64,000 nucleotides of DNA from Streptomyces rapamycinicus NRRL 5491 (GCF_024298965.1 NZ_CP085193.1:3596001-3660000), one strand, 5' to 3'; positions 46,232 to 55,314 are shown, numbered from the stretch's first letter. Made by a program: numbers and translations. Notes: generated by a model not told the origin, from the letters alone.

Positions 46232-47127
46232 TCGAGGACCCGCGCCCCATCCGCCCCATCCACCCCACCCGCCCCGACCGGCTCGGCCTGGGCGAGGGCA
46301 TCCGCTGGACCGGCGAGGCGCTGGTACTCGTCGACATCCTGGAAGGCCGTCTGCTGACGGCCCCCCAGGAGCCCACCGCGCCCCTGGAGACGCTGGCCGA
46401 GCTGCCCGTCCCGCTGGGCGCGGTGGCGCCCGTGGCGGCCCGGCCCGGCACCTGGATCGCCGCCGCGGGCACCGGAATCTGCCTGCTCGGCCCCGGCTCC
46501 GCCACCACCTGGCTGGCGCGGCCCGAGGCGGACGGTCGCCCCGCCCGGCGCATGAACGACGGAACCGCCGACCCGTCCGGCAGGTTCTGGGCGGGCAGCA
46601 TGGCCTACGACGCCGACGAGGACGCGGGCTCCCTCTACCGGGTGGACCACGACGGCACGGTGGTGCGGGTGCTGGCGGACATCACCGTTCCGAACGGGCC
46701 CGCGTTCACCGCCGACGGACGCGCCATGTATCTGGCCGACAGCGCCCGCGGTCTCGTCCGCCGTTACCCGGTCGACCCGGCGGATGGCACGCTCGGCTCG
46801 CCGACCACGTATCTCACGGTCGACGACGGCAGCCCGGACGGGATGGCCGTCGACGACGAGGGCGCGGTGTGGATGGCCGTCTGGGGGACGGGGACGGTAC
46901 GCCGTCACCTGCCGGACGGCACGCTGGAACGCACCGTGCGGCTGCCCGCGAGCCAGCCCGCCGGGGTGTGTCTCCAGGGCGACGTACTGCACATCACGAC
47001 GGCCACGGTGGGCCTCACGGCACCGGGCCCGTACGACGGCGCCCTGTTCTCGGTCCGGGTGGCAGTGCCGGGGCCACCGGCGGCGGAGTACCGCCCGGCG
47101 GCCGGGCCGATCGGGGGCCCGGTATGA
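46228..47127 (+). CDS. SMP-30/gluconolactonase-family sugar lactonase
   Basis: The 299-residue six-bladed propeller belongs to the SMP-30/regucalcin family. Metal-ligand positions are visible: Glu in LGEGIRW, Asn in NDGTADPSGRFWAGSM, Asn in VPNGPAF and Asp in GSPDGMAVDDEG. In the pathway it opens galactono-lactone made by the dehydrogenase. The start is GTG 46228, overlapping the aldolase stop, and the stop overlaps the kinase ATG. Confidence 0.9.
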   Translation: MIEDPRPIRPIHPTRPDRLGLGEGIRWTGEALVLVDILEGRLLTAPQEPTAPLETLAELPVPLGAVAPVAARPGTWIAAAGTGICLLGPGSATTWLARPEADGRPARRMNDGTADPSGRFWAGSMAYDADEDAGSLYRVDHDGTVVRVLADITVPNGPAFTADGRAMYLADSARGLVRRYPVDPADGTLGSPTTYLTVDDGSPDGMAVDDEGAVWMAVWGTGTVRRHLPDGTLERTVRLPASQPAGVCLQGDVLHITTATVGLTAPGPYDGALFSVRVAVPGPPAAEYRPAAGPIGGPV

Positions 47128-48404
47128 ACGGGCCGCATGCCGCGGGCGCCGGCCGAGCGCGCCCACCCGCGCCGAGCGCGGTGGCCGGTGACGGTGAGAT
47201 GGCGCGGGCGGCCGTGTCACGGTCTGGCGATGGAGCGGCACGTCCGGCCGCGCCGAATACGGTGACCGGTGGCGACGAAGCAGCGCATGCGGTCACGTCA
47301 ACGTCTGGCGATGAGACGGCGCGTCCGGCCCCGCCGGGTGCGGTGTGCGGTGGCGGTGGGGCGGCACGGGGGGCCGTGTCGCGGGCGGGCGCCGGGCGGC
47401 CGGTCGCCGGCGGCGAGGCATCGCCGACCGCCGCGTCCTGGCCTCCCGCCGACGGCACCGTGGTCTGCGTCGGCGAGACGATGGCCGCGCTCGCCCCCGA
47501 ACCGCCCGCGTCCCTGGACACCGGCGAGAGCCTGCGGCTGTCCGTGGCGGGCGCGGAGTCCAACGTGGCGATGTACCTCGCTGACCTGGGCGTGTCCGCC
47601 GTCTGGCTATCGGCCCTCGGCGACGACCCGTTCGGCCGACGGGTGCGTACCGCCGTCGCCGCCGCGAACGTCGACGTCTCGGGCGTACGGTCCGACCCGC
47701 ACCGGCCGACCGGCCTGCTGGTGAAGGACCCCGGCCCCACGGGCACCCGCGTCCACTACTACCGGCGCGGGTCGGCGGCCTCGGCGCTGGGACCCGAGCT
47801 CCTGGACGATCCACGACTCGGGTCGGCGGCGCTCGTGCACCTCACGGGCGTGACACCCGCGCTCTCCCCGTCCTGCGGCGCCCTGGTGGAACGGGCGCTC
47901 GCGACCCCTCCGGCCGACCGGACCCACGCCATCAGCTTCGACGTCAACCACCGCCCCGCGCTGTGGCCGGACGGCACGGCCGCCACGGTCCTGCGCGCCC
48001 TGGCCGACCGCGCCGACATCGTCTTCGTCGGCCTCGACGAGGCACAGCACCTGTGGGGCGCGGACCTCGACGCGGGCGGCGTACGCGAGCTGCTGCCGCG
48101 TCCGCGTCTGCTCGTCGTCAAGGACGGCGGGCGGGCGGCGACCGCCTTCGGCGACGGGCCGGAGGTCACGGTGCCGGCCCCGCGCGCGGAGGTGGTGGAG
48201 CCGGTCGGCGCCGGGGACGCCTTCGCCGCCGGTTTCCTGGCCGGGCTGCTGCGCGGCGGGGCGCTGACCTCGGCGCTGCGACTCGGCCACATCACGGCCG
48301 GGTCCGCGCTCAGGGTGACCGGGGATCACGGCCCGCTGCCGGACGCCGCCACGGTCGAGCGGCTGCTCGGGCTCACCGAACGGGCGTGGGCGGCGCGCGC
48401 CTGA
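47124..48404 (+). CDS. PfkB-family sugar kinase (probable KDGal kinase) with repeat-rich N-terminal extension
   Basis: The kinase proper starts at about residue 112 (TVVCVGETMAALAP) and has GAESNVAMYLADLG for substrate, FDVNHRPALW, and the catalytic Asp in VGAGDAFAAGFLAGLL. It is of the 2-keto-3-deoxygluconate kinase type. Together with the aldolase it phosphorylates the dehydratase product. Before the kinase lies an Ala/Gly/Arg-rich extension of about 110 residues, made mainly of a 27-residue repeat (47178-47405), which typical members lack. ATG 47124 overlaps the lactonase stop; a start nearer the kinase (GTG 47461) is possible and would remove the extension. The stop lies inside a 12-bp minisatellite. 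Confidence 0.88.
   Translation: MNGPHAAGAGRARPPAPSAVAGDGEMARAAVSRSGDGAARPAAPNTVTGGDEAAHAVTSTSGDETARPAPPGAVCGGGGAARGAVSRAGAGRPVAGGEASPTAASWPPADGTVVCVGETMAALAPEPPASLDTGESLRLSVAGAESNVAMYLADLGVSAVWLSALGDDPFGRRVRTAVAAANVDVSGVRSDPHRPTGLLVKDPGPTGTRVHYYRRGSAASALGPELLDDPRLGSAALVHLTGVTPALSPSCGALVERALATPPADRTHAISFDVNHRPALWPDGTAATVLRALADRADIVFVGLDEAQHLWGADLDAGGVRELLPRPRLLVVKDGGRAATAFGDGPEVTVPAPRAEVVEPVGAGDAFAAGFLAGLLRGGALTSALRLGHITAGSALRVTGDHGPLPDAATVERLLGLTERAWAARA
47178..47405 (+). repeat. 81-bp tandem repeat coding a 27-residue unit
   Basis: Units begin at 47178 and 47259, with a partial third at 47340. They keep the frame and share blocks such as SGDGAARPAAP, SGDETARPAPP and VSRAGAGRPV. The unit-to-unit identity is moderate, so the duplication is not recent. 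Confidence 0.75.
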
Positions 48405-48484
48405 AGCCCTCGCTGGAGCCGTCCCTGGAACCCTCACTTGAGCCGTCGCGGAAGCCCTCACCGAAGCCGCCGCTGAAGCCGTCA
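48401..48484 (+). repeat. Seven 12-bp repeats starting on the kinase stop codon
   Basis: Units of CTGAAGCCCTCG type run from 48401 to 48484. The stop codon TGA (48402-48404) is inside the first unit. Later units keep the CTG/CCG...AGCC pattern. In another frame they would read as KPSLEPS-like repeats. The rest of the gap to 48670 shows no other feature apart from the likely promoter region of the next gene. Confidence 0.9.
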
Positions 48485-48670
48485 CGCGCCGCGTGCGGAG
48501 CCTCTCGCCGGACTACCTACGCCGCCCATTTGCCTCGTATGGCGTGAATGCGCCTTTCAGTCCCTAGGTCCCGCCAAGTGTGGCCCACAGCCCCTTCCGG
48601 AACTATCGTCCGCTTCATACCGTCAAGGGCTGCGCTACTCCGCTTCACGCCGACCGACTGGACGCCTTCC

Positions 48671-49105
48671 GTGCCCGATCCCTCCCACGCCGCCACCTGG
48701 CGCTTCGCCCTGCCGCACACGACGGCCGCCGTACCGCTGGCGCGTGCGCTGATCCGGAACACCCTGGCCGACATCGGGGCGCCCGTGGACGGCGACACGG
48801 CGGAGCTGCTGACGGCCGAGCTGGTGGCCAACGCGGTGCGGCACACGACCGGCGACGAGCCGATAGAGCTGGTGGTGGAGCTGGTGCCGACCGGGGGCTG
48901 GCAGGTCGAGGTGCACGACCAGGACCCGAATCCGCCCGGCGGGCTGGACTCGCTGGGGCGCCCCGAGGGGCCCAGGAGACCCGAAGGCCTCGCCGAGGGC
49001 GGACGCGGTCTGCTGCTGATCCGGACCCTCAGCGCCGACGCGGGCTACCGGCCGACCCCCTACGGCAAGGCCGTCTGGTTCGTCCTCCCGCCCACGGAGG
49101 ACTGA
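48671..49105 (+). CDS. HATPase_c anti-sigma-like ATP-binding protein
   Basis: The 144-residue protein has the GHKL ATPase motifs: N-box ELLTAELVANAVRHT (about 40), G1 EVHDQDPNPP and G2 GRGLLLIRTLS. Streptomyces carries many such short RsbW/SpoIIAB-like proteins, generally soluble partners of sigma factors or anti-sigma antagonists. GTG 48671 is chosen because homology starts there (MPDPSHAATWRFAL); the open frame extends back to ATG 48548 without support. No kinase substrate can be named. Confidence 0.85.
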   Translation: MPDPSHAATWRFALPHTTAAVPLARALIRNTLADIGAPVDGDTAELLTAELVANAVRHTTGDEPIELVVELVPTGGWQVEVHDQDPNPPGGLDSLGRPEGPRRPEGLAEGGRGLLLIRTLSADAGYRPTPYGKAVWFVLPPTED

Positions 49106-49116
49106 GCGCCGCCCAC

Positions 49117-49135
49117 CGGCGGCCGAGGGCCGCCG
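49117..49135. terminator. Hairpin between convergent genes
   Basis: CGGCGGCC-GAG-GGCCGCCG lies between the HATPase stop (49105) and the argF/arcB stop (49143) and could end both transcripts. Confidence 0.6.
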
Positions 49136-49142
49136 TCGAGCG

Positions 49143-50147
49143 CTACCGGGCGCCGAGCGTCGCGACCAGCACCGCCTTGATCGTGTGCATCCGGTTCTCC
49201 GCCTCGTCGAAGACGACGGAGTGCTCGGACTCGAAGACCTCGTCGGTGACCTCGAGCTCGGTCAGTCCGTGCCGCTCGTGGATCTCCCGGCCGACGTCGG
49301 TGCCCAGGTCGTGGAAGGCCGGCAGGCAGTGCAGGAACTTCACGGCGTCGTTGCCCGTGGCGCGCAGTACATCCATCGTCACCGCGTACGGCCCGAGCAG
49401 CGCTATCCGCTCGTCCCAGACCTCCTTGGGCTCGCCCATGGACACCCACACATCGGTGGCGACGAAGTCCGCGCCGCGCACGCCCTCCTCGACGTTCTCG
49501 GTGAGCGAGATCCGGGCGCCGGAGGCGGTGGCGAGCTGTCGCGCCAGCTCCACGATGGTGTTGTCGGGCCACAGCAGACTGGGCGCCACGATGCGGACGT
49601 CCATGCCCAGCAGGGCGCCGGTGACGAGGTAGGAGTTGCCCATGTTGTACCGGGCGTCACCGAGGTAGGCGTAGGCGACCTGATCCAGCGGCTTGTCGCT
49701 GTGCTCGGTCATGGTCAGCACATCGGCGAGCATCTGGGTGGGGTGCCACTCGTCGGTGAGGCCGTTGTAGACGGGCACCCCGGCGTGGGCGGCGAGCTCC
49801 TCGACGACGCCCTGGCCGTGGCCCCGGTACTCGATCGCGTCGTACATCCGGCCGAGCACCCGCGCCGTGTCCTTGACCGACTCCTTGTGACCGATCTGCG
49901 AGCCGACCGGATCGAGATAGGTCGTGGAGGCGCCCTGGTCGGCGGCCGCGACCTCGAAGGCGCAGCGGGTACGGGTGGAGGTCTTCTCGAAGACCAGGGC
50001 GATGTTCTTGCCCCGCAGCCGTCGCTCCTCGGTGCCCGCGCGCTTGGCCGCCTTCAGCTCGGCGGCGAGCTCGATCAGGCGGCGGAACTCGTCGGCGGTG
50101 AAGTCCAGCTCCTTGAGGAAGTGGCGGCCGGTGAGGTCAATCGCCAT
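49143..50147 (-). CDS. argF: Ornithine carbamoyltransferase
   Basis: The 334-residue enzyme interconverts ornithine plus carbamoyl phosphate and citrulline. The carbamoyl-phosphate motif [15 protein letters not shown], the ornithine motif DVWVSMGEP and the active-site HCLPAFHD are all present. The C-terminal [18 protein letters not shown] is standard. It is adjacent to arginine deiminase, so it may be the catabolic form (arcB) that yields carbamoyl phosphate from citrulline; there is no arcC or arcD in the window. An ArgR-like site is 78-105 bp upstream. Confidence 0.95.
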   Translation of the reverse strand: MAIDLTGRHFLKELDFTADEFRRLIELAAELKAAKRAGTEERRLRGKNIALVFEKTSTRTRCAFEVAAADQGASTTYLDPVGSQIGHKESVKDTARVLGRMYDAIEYRGHGQGVVEELAAHAGVPVYNGLTDEWHPTQMLADVLTMTEHSDKPLDQVAYAYLGDARYNMGNSYLVTGALLGMDVRIVAPSLLWPDNTIVELARQLATASGARISLTENVEEGVRGADFVATDVWVSMGEPKEVWDERIALLGPYAVTMDVLRATGNDAVKFLHCLPAFHDLGTDVGREIHERHGLTELEVTDEVFESEHSVVFDEAENRMHTIKAVLVATLGAR

Positions 50148-50224
50148 AAGGGTGGCTCCTAGGTCACGGCGAACACGTGGCGGATCAGCGGCTACGGCGG
50201 GGTGCCGCGGCCCGGAACCATGGA

Positions 50225-50252
50225 AGCATATACGACGCTCTGCATATATGCG
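50225..50252. promoter_or_regulatory. ArgR (ARG-box) candidate
   Basis: GCATATACGACGCTCTGCATATATGC has two overlapping AT-rich half-palindromes (GCATATA and TGCATATATGC) in a GC-rich setting, the form of paired ARG boxes. It lies between the argF start and the arcA stop, so it probably controls argF. Confidence 0.55.
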
Positions 50253-50262
50253 GAGACGGGTA

Positions 50263-50385
50263 GGTGAATCCCGACCCTACGGCCCGAAGGTGAACCCTGG
50301 CCCCACGACTTGAGGGTGAATGCTGGCCCTGCGGCTCAAGGCGAAACTTCGGCCCTACGACTCGAGGCGAAACTTCGGCGGCCCT
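50263..50385 (-). repeat. 26-bp repeats starting on the arcA stop codon
   Basis: Read on the minus strand, the unit is GAGCCGTAGGGCC followed by GAAGTTTCGCCTC. The TAG in the first unit is the arcA stop codon (50384-50386). Four or five diverged units follow down to 50263. They occupy the whole gap up to the ARG box. Confidence 0.9.
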
Positions 50386-51613
50386 ACGGCTCCACCGGGT
50401 CCCGCTCGACCGGGCAGCTCATGCACCGCGGCCCGCCCCGGCCCCTGCCCAGCTCGCTGCCCGGGATGTCGATGACCTCGATCCCGCACTTGCGCAGATA
50501 GGTGTTGGTCGTCGCGTTCCGCTCGTAGGCGACCACCACGCCCGGCTCGACCGCGAGCACGTTGCAGCCGTCGTCCCACTGCTCGCGCTCGGCGGCGTGG
50601 ACATCCTGGGTCGCGGTGAGCACGCGGATGGAGTCCAGGCCGAGGGCCGCGGCTATCGCGCGGTGCATATGCTCCGGCGGATGGTCGGTGACCTTGAGTT
50701 CCTGGCTGCCCGCGCCCGGCTCGATGGTGTACGAGCGGAGCATCCCCAGCCCCGCGTACTGGGTGAAGGTGTCCCCGTCCACCATGGTCATCACGGTGTC
50801 CAGGTGCATGAAGGCCCGCCCCTTGGGCATGTCGAGCGCCACGATCGTCCGGGCCGAACCGGCCTCGAAGAGCCGGTGGGCGATCATCTCCACCGCCTGC
50901 GGGGTGGTCCGCTCGCTCATCCCGATCAGCACCGCGCCCTTGCCGAGCACCAGCACATCGCCGCCCTCGATGGTGGAGGGGTACGCGGCCTGGCCCTCCG
51001 ACCAGACGTGGAAGTCCTCCTTCGCGAAGAGCGGGTGATGGCGGTAGACGGCCTCGTAGTGCACCGTCTCGTGCCAGCGGGCGGGCCAGCGCATCGCGTT
51101 GATCGACACCCCGTCGTACACCCACGCCGAGGCGTCCCGGGTGAAGAGGTGGTTCGGCAGCGGATTGACCAGGAAGTCATCGGGTTCCATGGCGTGGAAG
51201 CGGACGGAGATCGGCTCCGGGTACCGCTGCAGATACTCCCGCTTGGTCATGCCGCCGATCAGCGCCTCGGTCAGCTCCGGAGCGGTCAGCTCGTCGAAGG
51301 CGGCACGCAGATGATCGGTGGCCAGCGGCCCGTACTCCTTCTCGTCGAAGACCCGGTCCAGCACCAGCGCCCGCGCGTCCGGCAGGGTCAGGCTCTCGGT
51401 GAGCAGGTCCCCGAAGAGATGCACCTCGACCCCGCGGTCCCGCAGCACATCGGCGAAGCCGTCGTGCTCCTGGCGGGCACGGCGCACCCACAGGACGTCG
51501 TCGAAGAGCAGGGCGTCCTTGTTGGTGGGTGTGAGCCGCTTGAGCTCCAGGTCGGGGCGGTGCAGTATGACGCGGCGCAGCCGCCCGGCCTCGGAGTCGA
51601 CATGGAATCCCAT
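50384..51613 (-). CDS. arcA: Arginine deiminase
   Basis: The 409-residue enzyme hydrolyses arginine to citrulline and ammonia. The start [20 protein letters not shown] and [44 protein letters not shown] and the C-terminal active-site Cys in [14 protein letters not shown] are all normal. ATG 51611-51613 is chosen because the family begins here; the upstream open frame is repeat DNA. With the neighbouring carbamoyltransferase it makes a two-gene arginine-degradation unit. Confidence 0.96.
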   Translation of the reverse strand: MGFHVDSEAGRLRRVILHRPDLELKRLTPTNKDALLFDDVLWVRRARQEHDGFADVLRDRGVEVHLFGDLLTESLTLPDARALVLDRVFDEKEYGPLATDHLRAAFDELTAPELTEALIGGMTKREYLQRYPEPISVRFHAMEPDDFLVNPLPNHLFTRDASAWVYDGVSINAMRWPARWHETVHYEAVYRHHPLFAKEDFHVWSEGQAAYPSTIEGGDVLVLGKGAVLIGMSERTTPQAVEMIAHRLFEAGSARTIVALDMPKGRAFMHLDTVMTMVDGDTFTQYAGLGMLRSYTIEPGAGSQELKVTDHPPEHMHRAIAAALGLDSIRVLTATQDVHAAEREQWDDGCNVLAVEPGVVVAYERNATTNTYLRKCGIEVIDIPGSELGRGRGGPRCMSCPVERDPVEP

Positions 51614-51639
51614 GACCCCATCTTCGCCGCTCACGGCCC

Positions 51640-52090
51640 ATTGTGAACGCTCCGCGCCACGGAACTCTCGATCTCCCGCGCGAGCCGCCACCGGCGGAGT
51701 GGTGGGGAAACGCGCGCGCCGCGCGGGAACCGCCACCGTGGTCCGCCACGGGCGGTGAGCGGGTGCCGGTCGGTCCCCGTTGGCCCCGCCCCGGGGCGGG
51801 AAGCTGCCAGGGGTCCGGTGAGCCGGGCGGCGAGGATGCGCGCGCCGCGCGGGAGGCGCACGCGGCCCGCCGCGGGCGGGAAGCAGGCGTCTTCCGGTCG
51901 CCCACCATGGTTCCCCCGCGAGAGCGGGAGACCGCCGACAGCCCGGTGCGCCGGGCGGCGGGAACACGCGCGCCGGACGGGAAGCGCCGTCGCGGCCCGC
52001 CGGCCGGCCCCGGCAGAGGGCGGGACCCGCGTCGGCCCCGGCAGAGGGCGGGGTCCGGGTCCGCGTCGGCGGGGGCCGGTCTACGTCGGG
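51640..52090. repeat. Gene-free stretch with three ~128-bp diverged tandem repeats
   Basis: A core of the type ACGCGCGCGCCGCGCGGGA occurs at about 51709, 51837 and 51964, spaced about 128 bp, within similar flanking sequence. A 31-bp direct repeat (GGCCCCGGCAGAGGGCGGG core) is at about 52004-52065. No coding sequence is supported. This is the arcA promoter side and the 3' side of the tail-anchored protein gene. Confidence 0.7.
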
Positions 52091-52093
52091 CGG

Positions 52094-52900
52094 TCAGCCG
52101 GCCGCGAGCACCACGATCAGCACCAGCGCCACCGCGATGAACCCCAGCAGGGCGGAGACCCACAGCTGGCCGGGCTTCAGATCGATCCGGCTGCCGTCGT
52201 CGGCGCCCCCGCGCCGCCAACGCCGCCGCGCCGTGCGCCGGGCGGCGCGGGCCGCCGCCTCCCGGTGCTCCCGGGATTCCTCGGCCACGCCACCGAACAG
52301 CGCCTTCCAGCCCTTCTCGCCGAACCCGGTGCTCTGCCGGGTGCCGACGATCCGGCGCACCACCTCGCGGCCCGCGCCGTCCCCGGCCGTCCACAGGCCG
52401 GGCAGGACGCAGGCCATCAGCTCCGGCACGGCGCCGCGCCGCGCGTACGGGCGGACCAGCCCCTCGTACAGCATCAGCGCGTTGCGCACCCGCAGCCTGC
52501 GGTCGGGGTCCGGGGCCGGGCCGCCCGCGCCGCCCGGGGCGCGGTGCGGCGGGTCGAGATAGAGCTGGGCGAGCAGCACCTTCTCGCAGACCGCGTCCGC
52601 CAGCTCCGGGCCGCGCTCGGGCGCGCGGCGCACCAGCTCGACCACGACGCGGGTGGCCCGCTCGGCGGGCAGCCCCTCGTCGAGCGCGCTCAGCAGCAGG
52701 CCGTCGTCGGCCTCCCGCAGCGCCGCGGACAGGGCGTCCCCGCCGTGGCGCAGCGCCTCGCGCAGCGCCCGCGCCCCGGTGACCGAGATCCGGCGCGCCC
52801 CCGCGCTCGCCGGCCTCTCGTGGGCGTGGTCGTGGGTGGCCTCGTTTGTGGTCTCGTTCGTGGTCTCCGTGCCCGTCGGGTCATCTGTCTCTTTCACCAT
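52094..52900 (-). CDS. Tail-anchored protein, partner of the P-loop protein
   Basis: The 268-residue protein has an acidic/Thr-rich N-terminus (about 1-30), a helical body (about 35-190; LREALRHGGDALSAALREADDG, VVVELVRRAPERGPEL, LMLYEGLVRPYARRG) and an Arg-rich patch. It ends in a single membrane helix (SALLGFIAVALVLIVVLAAG) at the very C-terminus. The tail-anchor would leave the body in the cytoplasm. GAGGAG is 7 bases before the ATG, and the gene starts 11 bp after the stop of the 702-residue gene. I do not recognise the family. Confidence 0.75.
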   Translation of the reverse strand: MVKETDDPTGTETTNETTNEATHDHAHERPASAGARRISVTGARALREALRHGGDALSAALREADDGLLLSALDEGLPAERATRVVVELVRRAPERGPELADAVCEKVLLAQLYLDPPHRAPGGAGGPAPDPDRRLRVRNALMLYEGLVRPYARRGAVPELMACVLPGLWTAGDGAGREVVRRIVGTRQSTGFGEKGWKALFGGVAEESREHREAAARAARRTARRRWRRGGADDGSRIDLKPGQLWVSALLGFIAVALVLIVVLAAG

Positions 52901-52911
52901 CGACGTTCTCC

Positions 52912-55020
52912 TCACAGTGCCTCCAGCACCTCCCGTATCCGCGTGGCCGCCCCGGCGTCGAGCGGCTCGTCGCCGTCCTGCGCCAGCCGGGGCAGGAAGT
53001 CGCACAACACGGCCAGCTGCCGCTCGTCCCCCGCCGCCCGCCGGATCCAGCCGACCAGCGCGTCCTCGGCCGCCCCGGCCGATCTGGCCCAGGTCAGCGC
53101 GGCCCGGAGCAGCTCGGCCAGCCGTGGCCCGTACTCCGGATGGGCCGCGAGCAGCGCCGTGGCCAGCGGCCAGGCGGCGTACGGCTCCAGCTCGGGCACC
53201 TCGCCCAGCCCCCACAGATGCGAGGTGCGGGTGGTGACCGCGCGCAACGTCGCGAGCAGCGCCAGGTCCCGGCGGGCCCGCCGGGTGTCGCGCAGCCAGT
53301 GGGTGAGCGCGACCAGTACGGTCTCCGGCTCGGCTCCGGCCAGCAGCCGCACCACGCTGTGGGAGGTGGTGCGGCCGTTGTCGGCGCGGGCGAGCCGGCC
53401 GAGTTCCTCCAGGGACGCCGCGACCGAGCCCGCCGCCAGCCCGTAGCCGTGGGCGAGCGCGGCGGTCTCGCGCTCCCCCTCGTCGTCGCCGCGCGCCCAT
53501 GCGTGCAGCAGCCCGTTCACGGCGGGGCGCACATCCGGGGCGCGGGATGCCTCGGCGAGCGCGGTGGCCGCGGCCATCCGCCGCACCGGGCTGTCGGTGC
53601 GGGCCAGCGGCAGCGCCAGCTCGACCAGGCCGTAGAGGTAGTCGCGGGCGCACAGCACGCCCGCCGCGACCGCCGCGCGCACCCACACCTGGGGGCGCGG
53701 GTCGTCGCACAGCCCGCGCAGCCAACGGGCCATCGGGCCGCGGAGGTTGTGGTGGGCGTCCCAGGACTCGTGGAGTACGGCGGGCGCCAGCCGCCGCCCC
53801 TCGAACCACACCGCGCGCACGGGCACCGAGGCGTCCCCGAGGTCCTCCACCCCCTCGCCGTGGACCGCGCGCGCCGTGGCGAGGCAGGCCCCGGGGCGGG
53901 CGGAGAACAGCGGGCGGCCGGGCGCGTACTGCGGATCGAGCGTGACGGCCAGTTCCCAGGCCAGCAGCTCGGCGGCCTCCGCCGTGACACTGTGCGCGGA
54001 GCCGTCGAATACGGCGAGCGCGATCCGCAGCGCGGCGGCGCGCAGCGCGGGCAGCGCGGCGGGCAGGGTGCCGGGGTGCCCGGCCTCCAGGAACCACTCC
54101 CGGGCCTGGTGCGGGGCGAACGACCGGCAGTGCTCCAGCAGTCGCTCGTCGGACAGCCTGCCCTCGGCGTGCGCGGCCAGATGCCCGGCCAGCCGGGCGG
54201 CCTCGCCGGGCCGTGGCTCGTCCAGGCCGAGCGCCTCGGTCAGCTCGGGGCGCCGGGCGGTGGCGCGGGCCGTCTCCAGCAGTCCGGCGGGGCGGTCGGC
54301 GAGCAGTTCGGTGAGATGGCGGTCGAGGACGTCGGCGGCGGCCGGGGGACGGTACGCCATGGCGTGGCGGCGGCCGCGCAGCAGCCGGTCGGCGACCGGA
54401 CCGCCCGCGACCAGCACCACGCAGAACGCCTCGTGTTCGGCGAAGTGGGCGCGCAGCCGGTCCAGCAGGGGCTCGGCCATGGATTCGCACGTGGATTCGG
54501 CCGTGGATTCGGCCTGGCCGGCGGGGAGTTCGAGGAGATAGCCGTGGCCTCGCTCGATCTTCTCCACGCCCTTCGCCACGCCGGACGCCCCGTCCGGGCC
54601 GGCGTATCCGAGCCGGGAGACCCCGCCGCCGGTCAGTTCGGCCAGCTCGGCGAGGAGGGCGAGCCCGGTCCAGACGCGGCCGGTGCCGGGTTCGCCGCAC
54701 AGCGCCACCAGGTGGGTACGGCGCAGATGGTCGCGCATCGCGGCGTGCCCGGGGGCGGCCCGGTGGAGCCGGCGCAGCCGGGCCAGCTCCTCGCGCGGCA
54801 CCGGGCCTTCGGGCAGGGGGTACGGTGCCGGATCGGCGCACAGCCGGGCGGGGCCGTAGGCGATGTGCAGATGGGCGCGGGCCTCGCGCGCCGCACGGGC
54901 GCCGCCCGGCTGGCCCGCCCCGTCCAGCGGGTCGCCCTGGGGGATGTCCAGCCGTCGTCCCCGCGACTGTGCCGGGGCGCTCGCCTCTTCCGGTGTGCTC
55001 AGGTCTTCCGGTGCGCTCAT
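52912..55020 (-). CDS. Large P-loop-like protein with degenerate Walker A and HEAT-like helices
   Basis: The 702-residue protein has an N-terminal region with a nucleotide-binding-like loop, LVALCGEPGTGRVWTGLALL (loop about 109-115), in which Arg replaces the Walker A Lys and Val the Ser/Thr. A Walker-B-like strand, EAFCVVLVAGG, follows at about 200. From residue about 380 on there are helical repeats (WLRGLCDDPRPQVWVRAAVAAG type) that resemble HEAT motifs. It is not a recognised enzyme. It is operonic with the tail-anchored protein. A promoter is seen at 55264-55291. Confidence 0.8.
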   Translation of the reverse strand: MSAPEDLSTPEEASAPAQSRGRRLDIPQGDPLDGAGQPGGARAAREARAHLHIAYGPARLCADPAPYPLPEGPVPREELARLRRLHRAAPGHAAMRDHLRRTHLVALCGEPGTGRVWTGLALLAELAELTGGGVSRLGYAGPDGASGVAKGVEKIERGHGYLLELPAGQAESTAESTCESMAEPLLDRLRAHFAEHEAFCVVLVAGGPVADRLLRGRRHAMAYRPPAAADVLDRHLTELLADRPAGLLETARATARRPELTEALGLDEPRPGEAARLAGHLAAHAEGRLSDERLLEHCRSFAPHQAREWFLEAGHPGTLPAALPALRAAALRIALAVFDGSAHSVTAEAAELLAWELAVTLDPQYAPGRPLFSARPGACLATARAVHGEGVEDLGDASVPVRAVWFEGRRLAPAVLHESWDAHHNLRGPMARWLRGLCDDPRPQVWVRAAVAAGVLCARDYLYGLVELALPLARTDSPVRRMAAATALAEASRAPDVRPAVNGLLHAWARGDDEGERETAALAHGYGLAAGSVAASLEELGRLARADNGRTTSHSVVRLLAGAEPETVLVALTHWLRDTRRARRDLALLATLRAVTTRTSHLWGLGEVPELEPYAAWPLATALLAAHPEYGPRLAELLRAALTWARSAGAAEDALVGWIRRAAGDERQLAVLCDFLPRLAQDGDEPLDAGAATRIREVLEAL

Positions 55021-55314
55021 CGCCCGCCGTCCTTCATGCCGTGGCCCCCGTCTCGCGATGTGGTGGTGACGGGGTGCCGGTCAATGCCGGAAGCGGGCGG
55101 CGGGGCTCGTCCCCCTGCCCACCCCGCCGCCCTTCTCCGGTGCGGGGCGCTCGGGCCTTGTCCGGCAGACCGTCACCGGACAGCGGCCGGGCCGTGCGCA
55201 CCCCCGTCGCTCACGGTCCCGCGCCCTGTGCCAACTCCAGGGTCGCCGGGGGACGGCGGGACGGCTGTAGCCGTTTACACAGTCGCGTCAAAACGCGGGG
55301 GAGCGCGCGCCCGC
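55021..55314. promoter_or_regulatory. Intergenic promoter region of the P-loop operon
   Basis: The 294 bp carry no gene. On the minus strand TTGACG (55286-55291) and TACAGC (55264-55269) are 16 bp apart, a plausible sigma-70 type promoter, about 240 bp upstream of the 55020 start. The remainder shows no clear feature. Confidence 0.5.

Noticed and set aside
48420..48547. Kinase reading on into KPSLEPS-type repeats
   Set aside because: The repeat peptide lies in a different frame from the kinase, beyond its TGA. It would need a frameshift for which no slippery site is seen.
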